Positions 53,301 through 61,200 of a stretch of 64,000 nt of DNA are shown in pieces; the first letter of the stretch is position 1; each line of letters begins with the position of its first letter. The stretch covers positions 2,423,001 through 2,487,000 of the forward strand of contig OX387204.1 of the NCBI GenBank assembly GCA_947561715.1, written 5' to 3'. The position numbers were made by a program, and so were the translations under genes. The stretch comes from Ascidia mentula (lineage: Eukaryota > Chordata > Ascidiacea > Phlebobranchia > Ascidiidae). The notes beneath the pieces are model-generated. The model searched no databases and was not told the DNA's origin. It saw nothing but the letters and a program-made list of their open reading frames with translations.

Positions 53301-54168
53301 GAAACTAGCGAATTGGTGGAGAAGGCAGCTCGTGGCTTGGTGAACACAGTCAACACACAGGGTTCGGAGGCGGTCATGGACTGGGAGGTGGAACCTAAGC
53401 TCTCTCGATTATTTTACGTTTTAAGTTTCTTGTAACTATGCTTGGACATTTAATGTGGAACAAGATTAATGATAACTATTATAATTTTTCTGTACCTCAC
53501 AGATAAAATGTTTTTAATTTCGCGTAAGTAAATATTCAATAGTTTTTCCGTTGTTTGCAAAGGCGTGTGTTAAAGTGTCTTCAAACTGTACTTGGATATT
53601 TAATGTGGAACTATTTTACTAACAACTAATTAAATTTTGCTTGCGTTTATGCTCAGCAAAAACGTTACCTCGCGCATTAAAGTAAATATTTAACTGTTTT
53701 CTCGTTGTTTGCAACTACCCGTGTTATAAGTTTGCTTGAGGTAATCAATAATAAAAAAAACAGGTCGACGAGTTGCTTCAATGGACAACCGCCCTCAACT
53801 TTGACGATTACATCGAAACTTGGAAGGAGACAGCCACGAGCAACGTTTCCGAGCGAGAAGTCGCCAATATTAAACAATCTAGTTCGCAGCGTACCCACCA
53901 CGAAGCATCTGGCGCGGTTCCTGTTCAATTTGACCCTTTCGCACTAACCCGTGCCTCGTCAGTGGGCATTCGCCAGTCGCCCTCAAAGCTTGGAAACGAA
54001 ACGAGCGGCGGCGGCGCCACAAGAACCGATTTCCGGCCGATCGAGAGCCACGAAACCGATGTTTCAGAAGAAGGTGCAGAGCGCAATGGAAAAGCGTACG
54101 ACAGCCCGCAAAGTGACGGAATAGGGCACGGAAACGGAAGACTGTTGAGTGGATTGGTTGCCTCGTAA
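50389..54168 (+). CDS. C11orf65/MFI-like IQ-motif protein
   Basis: Ten coding exons (50389-50600, 50658-50808, 50879-50924, 51007-51128, 51611-51757, 52004-52134, 52440-52545, 53060-53184, 53282-53387, 53764-54168) give 516 residues. Human C11orf65 (MFI) is reported to inhibit mitochondrial fission. Two IQ-type helices are seen (IEISRCWKGFYAR and ATIVQRAWRRHI); the human protein has one. The conserved core follows: YYRDLINFRGQGDPGLML, INPTEAKLLDAASGSHVRFR, PPNIYYKIYTHRPIVDMCAN, GWYARIENNGWRLVSDR, RKRRQRKIQWMKKM, EAVMDWEVDELLQWTTALNF and DDYIETWKETATSN. The protein is longer than the human one at both ends; the 100-residue C-terminal tail is polar and unconserved. Its introns carry a SINE, two hammerhead copies and a tandem duplication. 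Confidence 0.9.
51339..51495 (+). mobile_element. tRNA-derived SINE, best-preserved copy
   Basis: The head 51339-51411 folds as a tRNA: a 7-bp acceptor stem (GCTCCTG with CGGGAGC), A box TAGCTCAGTTGGTAGAGC, a 5-bp anticodon stem with loop CTGGTTA (anticodon would read GGT), and T loop TTCAAAC. It runs into a body (CCGACTTGTCAGAAAAAAGT, then ATCCAGCTAGGCTGCATTGC) shared with the copies at 9.6 and 46.1 kb. It lies in intron 4 of the C11orf65-like gene, in sense. Confidence 0.8.
52193..52345 (-). mobile_element. hammerhead-bearing repeat element, copy lacking one end
   Basis: Begins TTGAGAGCTGCACACAGG on the plus strand, like the terminal inverted repeat of the element at 60.2 kb, and shares about 130 bp of its body (for example GTGGCACTAAGCTAGCTTTT). 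The opposite inverted end is missing. Confidence 0.65.
52199..52253 (-). ncRNA. hammerhead ribozyme motif with G at the cleavage position
   Basis: On the minus strand: AGCTGCA, CTGATGA, GACT/GGTC stem II, GAAACAG...CTGT stem III, then G at position 17, and TGCAGCT. All catalytic core boxes and a perfect 7-bp stem I are intact, but G at 17 is not a permitted cleavage nucleotide, so self-cleavage is unlikely. Antisense to the C11orf65-like gene, in intron 6. Confidence 0.75.
52698..52750 (-). ncRNA. hammerhead ribozyme motif, one core change
   Basis: On the minus strand: AGCTGCA, CTGGTGA (A6 to G), GACC/GGTC stem II with perfect pairing, GAAACAG...CTGTC stem III with triplet GTC, then TGCAGCT. 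Apart from A6G it is the most regular fold of the set. Antisense in intron 7 of the C11orf65-like gene. The adjoining 130 bp share motifs with the remnant at 2.6 kb. Confidence 0.75.
53431..53730. repeat. tandem duplication of about 150 bp in an intron
   Basis: Two diverged copies in the last intron of the C11orf65-like gene. Matching words about 150 bp apart include CTTGGACATTTAATGTGGAA against CTTGGATATTTAATGTGGAA, and AGTAAATATT followed by CGTTGTTTGCAA. Many substitutions and small indels separate them. Confidence 0.7.
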
Positions 54169-54276
54169 TATCTTGTTTGCTTGATATCAGTTGTAAATAC
54201 AAGCGATTAATTTTGCCTGAACGACAGCACTGTGATTTATGATATTTATCAAAAAAATACACGATAACTCCGATGA

Positions 54277-54282
54277 AATAAA
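54277..54282 (+). terminator. polyadenylation signal of the C11orf65-like gene
   Basis: AATAAA about 110 nt after the stop codon. The minus-strand AATAAA of the convergent bHLH gene at 54313-54318 is only 30 bp away, so the two transcripts probably overlap at their 3' ends. Confidence 0.55.
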
Positions 54283-54312
54283 TAACATAAAATACAGAAT
54301 TGAGCGAGTAAA

Positions 54313-54318
54313 TTTATT
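54313..54318 (-). terminator. candidate polyadenylation signal of the bHLH gene
   Basis: AATAAA on the minus strand downstream of the last recognised bHLH exon, facing the 3' end of the C11orf65-like gene. Confidence 0.45.
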
Positions 54319-54690
54319 GAAGAGATCTTGACTGAGCAGTTGAAGGGCAGCGAAGCTGGGAAACTTGAACAAACCGAATTCGTAACCGTCAAATCCACTT
54401 CAACCACGACATTCGCGAAGTTAAATCTGTAAATTAATGTCGAATGTTTTAGGTTATTGCTTTGTCTGTCGAACGTACTTTCATTGGGACATGAACCCAC
54501 GCACGTTCCCCCTGTTTAACTCTGGTATAACATTAAACGTTAAAAAAGGTGTGGTTTCGTATTTCTACTGAAGGAGTCAGGAACCAGCGCAAAAATCAAC
54601 CACCCCAAAGTTTGTTGAAAAATGCATCAACAAAAGCATATGTAAGTCGATGGTGAAAGTTTGCTTTGTTCCACAAACTCATTTCATCTA

Positions 54691-54814
54691 TAATTTAAAG
54701 CTCCTCTCGCAAAAAAACTTGTTTGGACGACGTTTCGGACGGTATTCAACAGACCTTTCGAGCCAGAAGAGCTTTAAATTATTGAGTAATATGCCTGGCA
54801 GCATCAGCAACAGC
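54691..54814 (+). repeat. dispersed repeat, GAAACGTC family B, copy 3, foldback form
   Basis: Arms AATTTAAAGCTC and GAGCTTTAAATT face each other across about 60 bp, so it can form a hairpin. The centre holds GACGACGTTTCGGAC (the GAAACGTC core in reverse) and the end ATATGCCTGGCAGCATCAG matches the copies at 17.5 and 20.2 kb. It lies in an intron of the bHLH gene. Confidence 0.6.
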
Positions 54815-54857
54815 AAACTCATTTCATTTTTTTCCGCGGAAAAATATTTTTACTTAC

Positions 54858-57104
54858 CACTTGTATTCCAATCAGCGACCGTATCCATCTTGCCGCTGAT
54901 AAAATCCTCCACAAATTTTCGTGGTTCTTCGTCGGACTTCAAAATATCCCTGAGCAACCCGATGTAGGCGATTGCCAAGCGAAGCGTGTCGATCTGAAAC
55001 ACGTTGAATGTTAGCTAGCTGGAGTTACTGGTGCAACATTTGACGTAAAAATACAACATACGCCAACACTTTAAAGTCTTTCGGATCTGTCCAAACCAAA
55101 ATACTTATTTTTAAAACTTCAAATGACAAAAGTTTTCCTCTAAAATGTTTGCAGACTTTAATTAAAACAAAAAGTTAATCAATAAGTTAAAAATAAGTAA
55201 AATATGATGTATAAATAACGTGTTGCTGTTGCTGTCAGGCGTATTGCAATTTCAAAAACTATCATTTCATTATTTAAATTCGTAAGAAATAAAAAAATAG
55301 TATTCAGCAGAAAGCCGACAAACCTTTGACAGACGTTTTTCGTAGGGAAATGTCGGTACGCGTTCTCTCAGTTCATCGAAGGCGCAATTAATGCTGACCA
55401 TTCGTTTCCTTTCCCTGTCACTGGCTGTTGTCTTAACCGTCATCTCAGTTTCAACAGAATCATGATTTTTTCTTTGTAGATTTTTGGAACTAAAAATCAC
55501 ACAAGTACATTTCGTTCCAAAGTTCTGCATATTGCATTTAATGTATTGCATTGTAGTTGTGCATACGATTTGTGGTAATATTATAGGAAACATATTTACA
55601 AAATGAAGTCGTACCGTTTTTTCAAATGTCCGCGTTTCGAGGAGCGCGACTTCCGTTTTCTCGAATTCGAAGTCTTTGCCTGGAAGGAGCCGTACAGCGG
55701 TTGCGAATCATACCACGTCTAAGTTAAAAAATAATCCCTTTTCAAGCCTTGAGGTCACCCAGCTATAGTTATAAAAATGACAGTTATGTAACAAAACTGA
55801 GGGTCTCTATTTTCCGAACGTTTGCGTGCGTTCGTTATGACCTAAATTACACAACATTGTACGAAATTCCTCAAAACACACAAAAATTGATAAAAATTAC
55901 CTGGAAGTTGCCGCCCTCCCATGCACGCTCGCTGCTGTCTTCGCCTAATGCTTGCGGCAGAATATCCAAATAGTCACTCTCCGCGATGGCTTTGAGAAAT
56001 TCGCCTTGCTCCGGTGCACCAGGATCAATGTGACAAGACCTCTCCCATGTTTCTGCAAAATAGACTTAATGAATAAAATGCAGTAAAAATGCAAAGGCTG
56101 ACGTTGAAAAATATATTTTTTTAAATTCAGTTTAATATTTGCTGCACATATTTGTATGCTTATGTTCAAATAACAGGTCAATTGCGGTTTTCTGTTTAAA
56201 AACCCCTTTCTGTTTGCAGTGGCACCGGTAATGAGCTGGCAAATATAGGTTATTTATCACATACTAAGAACGACACTGCGTGTACGCCGAACGACATGTA
56301 GTAAATTTGCATTCAAGCAAGACAGTTGTTTATTGAATACCTAGATCAGATTCCGGACCCGATGGTCTATCGAGTTGTCCCATTTCACATTGCTCGTTCG
56401 GTTGCTGTTCTGCATCCGTTTGCAAGTTAAAAGTCCGAAGCTGAATAAAATTACGTAGGTTTTAAAAAACAGCCAGAACATCATTAGACGACTATAACTA
56501 CAGCCATAGCAACATGCGAGGTGAATGACATGCTTTCAATTCAGTCATTATTCCACAGGTAATGTTTGTTTACCTCGTGAAAACTTTTGGCGCCATTATT
56601 TTCATTCTCGGTATCGGGGGATAACCTGTCTGCTTCCTCCACGAAAATCTTTCCTAAATTTCTAAAGGGAAGTTCTTCCGTCAATGACTTCCCGACATCT
56701 TCGTTGGAATCGACCAAAATTGCCCCAAACGCTTCTTTGTAGAAACTATCGTTAAAAATACGAATTTCTACGGCATTGGCGTTTTCGTGTGGCGCGTTTT
56801 CATTTTCTGTCATCTGGTCTTCGTTGTTCAACATACTGAGTGATGTACTCATATTGCCTGTGTTTGTTGCAGTGTTTGTAGGTCCCGAAAGCAGCCGTGC
56901 TTTTATGTGGGAAACGTCTTTAAGATGACAGTTTAATTCTGACTTTTTCTTTTGATTGAAAGTCGCTATAACGGGTATTGGGCAACACATAGCCGTCGCA
57001 ACATCCGATACAGCTGGGTTTGATACGAATCGATCTAATCCCGACAAACTGTTGTCTAATAAAACGCTTTTGCTGTCAAGCGCATCTGAGAACACGTGGT
57101 ATAT
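54858..57104 (-). CDS. PTF1A/Fer-family bHLH transcription factor (both ends uncertain)
   Basis: Six exons are clear and in phase: 56574-57104, 56341-56440, 55901-56052, 55615-55718, 55324-55489, 54858-54993. The bHLH domain crosses the last two: SDRERKRMVSINCAFDELRE, VPTFPYEKRLSKIDTLRLAI, AYIGLLRDIL. The PYEKRLSKIDTLRLAIAYI wording places it with PTF1A and the Fer proteins (class II, E-protein partners), which specify pancreas and neurons. A basic stretch (SRKRKSRSSKRGHLKKR) lies ahead of the domain. The long, acidic, Asn-rich N-terminus has no in-frame ATG at its 5' end. The 57104 boundary looks like an acceptor, so an upstream start exon is expected; alternatively translation begins at the Met near 56990. 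The frame continues past 54858 into a terminal exon near 54511, where a second very short intron may occur. Confidence 0.78.
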
Positions 57105-57145
57105 CTGTTGCCAACGGCCAGAACATCAGCATTTGTATTGTTATC

Positions 57146-57536
57146 ATGGTAAGCGAAGATATTAAAAAAAAGATTTTTAGTGGCGTGAAGGAAGCGCTTG
57201 ATGAAATATGCAGTCACAACCAATTTTTGATAAAAGAAGTCTTAGCTGTATATGCACCTGTGCAGTACATCGCTGAGACGCCTTTTGGTGCAACGCCAAT
57301 TCTGCCAAATCGAGACTTTCAATGGTATTGATGAACAGCGAACAGTTTTCATTTTACACCGAAAACCTACCAATAAATTATTTGCGTTTTTTTGTAAAAA
57401 TATCAAACTAATGCACATTAATTGGTTTATTTTCAGTACCTTTGTGCAGTTACCGAAACAAATGTTTACATCGAAAACAGTTTCTTTTAATATCGTTGGT
57501 GGTCATACGTTGAACAGGACGCATTTTCGTTTTTAG
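57146..57536 (+). CDS. possible small two-exon protein, 92 residues
   Basis: ATG at 57146, exon 57146-57324, donor GTATTG, acceptor TTTTCAG, exon 57437-57536. The translation is of balanced composition (begins MVSEDIKKKIFSGVKEALDE, contains YIAETPFGATPILPNRDFQ) and looks protein-like, but I do not recognise it. It starts 42 bp from the bHLH gene on the opposite strand. It could equally be chance or part of another transcript. Confidence 0.3.
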
Positions 57537-58264
57537 GCCATTATAATGGCCGTGATCAAGTAGTTGCCGATGACGACAATTTGTAGATTAACCTGCAGGC
57601 AGTAAAATTAATCCCGACTATCAAGCGAAGGGAGAGTGATCTATACATGTTTAGATGCTTGCATCCTACTCTGATTGTATTGAACAGTCGCTTCTAATAA
57701 TCCTATTGTTTACTGACCAAGCGTGATATTGTGGGTTGTTTATCCCCTATTTCCGATACTACGCGTTATTTAAAGATTAAATCCCCGTATTAAATCTATG
57801 GTTACATCGATTGGCATTTAACACAGTAAGGTCAGGTCCACAGCCGACGGAATTTTCTTTTGTTTATTTATTTTAATTTGGCGTTCGGGCGCTATCCATT
57901 ACCTTTGTTCGATAAACAAACAAGGCCCAACTTGAGGTTCCAGTCCAGTGTCTAAGATGACACAAAAATGTTCGAAATTTAGAAAAAACTTTTTCACCGT
58001 GTGGCCATGGGATGAAATCCTCAGTTTTCCTTAATTTTACAGAGTTTATTCCGTATAAGTGCACGCACAACTCAACGCGAAATACACAACAATTACTACA
58101 CACCAAAATTCACATTATTGAGTAAAATCTGGGCCTTCATTAACAATATTGGAGTATTTACAAGCTTAATAAATCGACGACATAACAGAAACACGACAGA
58201 CTTGTGTTCAAATAAAAACGTCCCAATTTTCAATATAATTCACACCATATATGGCGTTGTCCTT
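57537..58264. other. intergenic region upstream of the bHLH gene
   Basis: 730 bp that should include the missing 5' exon or promoter of the bHLH gene and the 3' UTR of the ZP gene (minus-strand AATAAA at 58045-58050). No other feature recognised. Confidence 0.4.
58045..58050 (-). terminator. candidate polyadenylation signal of the ZP-domain gene
   Basis: AATAAA on the minus strand about 215 nt after the stop codon. Confidence 0.5.
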
Positions 58265-61200
58265 CTACGGTTCGTACACAGGTGGCTCATCCACGTTTAC
58301 GTCTCCGCCTACAGTACTCTCCGCGTCGACCTTTTCGCAGCAGGATTGACATTGCGGCGGCAAAGCGGTTGTGTTGATGTAGCAGTCTGTGAAGCAAGGT
58401 ATAAGGTAAAGGTTAATTAACTAGCACAACTTTAAAAGTTTGACGATTCGTGCAACCGAAATACGATTTTTTTGCGACTATGACTTTTTAGCTGGCAAGA
58501 TCGTCGTTAGTCAACGCTGCAAGGTGCATTGATATGAACTGATAGGTCGAAACAATGTGCATTGCATGCAGCTTTTTTAGTGGCTGTATTACTTGACACA
58601 ACTTTTTTGATACTTAATATCTTGTATGTAGGCAAGGATTAAAGAATTGCTACAATTATTCACACTGTAAGCGATTGTAGGATAAACAAACAGCAAATCA
58701 ACGTATTAACTACCCTGCAAGTCAAGAGGTGTTTTGGCACTGTGGTGATAAGGAACGATCCCATGGCTAGCATGAAGAAAAGAAGCAGACGGCCTCTGAA
58801 GGTATTGACGCATCAGCAGCAAGCCAACCACCAGAGCAACGGCCCTGCACGACAAAATTAATTGCTGAAAAAATAGCGTTTTGAATACATGACACAGATG
58901 GAATTTACACAGATACTTATCATTGCTTGTATTGTTTTTTTAGATTTGGTTGTACATATTCAACCACATTTCTCCAGGAAACGGAAAAGTTTAAACTACT
59001 AAGCGCGAAAACTTGTGTACAATCATAAAATCTAATTTGTATATCAAGTGGTTAAAGTTTATGTAAATTTGGTCATCGTAAATTTGGTTGCCTTATCTCG
59101 GTCCTAATACAAAAGCACCAAGACATAGCAGGGCCTCAATAACGTTGAATCAAGTTGTTCTGAAAATATAATTTCAGCGTTCCATGGAACAAACGTACAT
59201 TGTACGCTGTTGGACTTGACACCAGAAAACTTACAAAAAGGCAAGGTGGCCCATGACAGTGTAGACTGTTGGAGACATTGAGGGAATCATGACCTCGATT
59301 CTTCTGCTGATCAACTGCATTTCTTCCTCCCCAAAGCTTGCGTCATTCTCTGATCCAACGTTACTACTGATGACGTCATGCTTCGGTTTGCCATCGTCGA
59401 CTGCAAGAAAATATTCATTGATTTCCTCATTTCGCCTCTAAATCATGTCAGTGCAATGTAAGTTAAACGAACACATTCAAACAGTAATGTAACTACTTGC
59501 ATCTATAGCGGCATTACACCCAGATCGTTTTGAACGTAGATGTGAGTCACTGATCAGGAGCTTTGTCAAACGATTACATAAAAATTTGTATATGCACACA
59601 AAGCACTAGCTTTTGACCACAGGTTCAGTCTGGCTGTTGTTTAAAATATATATTTCGCCCTGCAGTTTATGGTTTAGATCTCAATTTTTGAATATTCGTT
59701 ACTTGTTATCACTTGTTTAATGTATTCAACTTACCGTAAATGGGACCGATAGTCTGGGTGACGATATCGTGTTCACCGCCAACATCAGATCGTTTACGGC
59801 GTGACGGCAGGCATCCGGGCGTACATGTGAGACTTGTGTCGGAATCGAGGCATACAAGGAAGGTGGCGTGGACGTAGACCGGCAATTTGTTAACGTTCTA
59901 AGAAAAAGTTGATTGCTATTCATACCCATTGAAATAATGACACAAAAAAATTACTAATTAAGCATGGTTTTTGAAATTAAGAATCTATGGCGTTGTAGTT
60001 GTTTTCTGGTAAATTGTATCGCAAAGACCGAATTCACTTTTAGCATTTTTTTCATTTAATTTCACCTTGATTAGGTTTATTAAATATGGCGCTGCTGTTG
60101 TCGCCATCCATTTAAACTTAAGTAATTTCACGTCTCAGCAAAATGAAAAATAATAAACAACTGTTTTAATATTGAGAGTTGCAGACAGGCGTACACACTG
60201 TTTCAAACTGTAAGGTCTCATCAGTGCAACTGTGGACTGTGGCACTGTGCTAGCTTTTACACCAGCAAGCACACAGATTTCCAGTTTGTGGTACCTTTCA
60301 GTCAAATTGGTACCAAACTGGGTGTGTACACCTGTCTGTAGCTCTCAATAATAATAATGTTTTTTTATGTTGTTACGTAAAGTTATACTGACGCAGTGGG
60401 AATACTCACCGGCACTTGAACATCGCTGGCAAACTGGAACATGTCGAAGCTGGCTCTCACTGTGTGTGGATTCGGTTGTGGCGAGACGAGATTGAAGGTA
60501 TTGTCAGTTGGGCAATTGTTGCTCACCATGGAATACATGGGAGAGCTGTTGGGGCTTGTAGTGGAGGTAGCAACAACTGACACCAATACAAGGGTCAGTC
60601 CGTCGGACAAGGGAACGGTGCCTTCCATGTACATAGTTGTACCGACCATGACCTGGAAATTCATCTTTGTTGGTGGCAGGAATTATGTATCAAAATATAA
60701 CAAAACGCCTTAAAAATACTATGTTCAAACGTTGTCAGTTTTAACATGATACGGTTTCGACTGTGTCGTTTTACTGAAAACAACGCTATTTTGCGCATTT
60801 GCGGTGCATGCACATAGTTAAGTTAAAATGTTCGTCAAGTTTTTTTTTGACCACATAGGGATTTGAACACAGGATATTCTGGCCACGAATCCCGATCAGG
60901 TTTTCTTTTTGGAATATCAGTCAAGCGGTTGACCGATGCCATTTGTTTGGTTTGGAAAAAAATGCATTCACGCATGTTGCAGGGTGGAACAGACAGACTA
61001 ACCGCTGTAAAGCCAGAAAGGGGAGAGCTGTAACTGCTGTCCATGAACAGGTTGAGCGTCAAGGGGTAGTCGGTGACCTGGGTGATGTTTTGCGCAACAA
61101 CAATTCCGTCAGGTTTGAGTGGCCCCAAGATCTCCTCCACAGTGTTCGGGTAGGCGCAGGTTGCGTTGAACTGGAGGGCGAACGGGGTTCCGGATATTGT

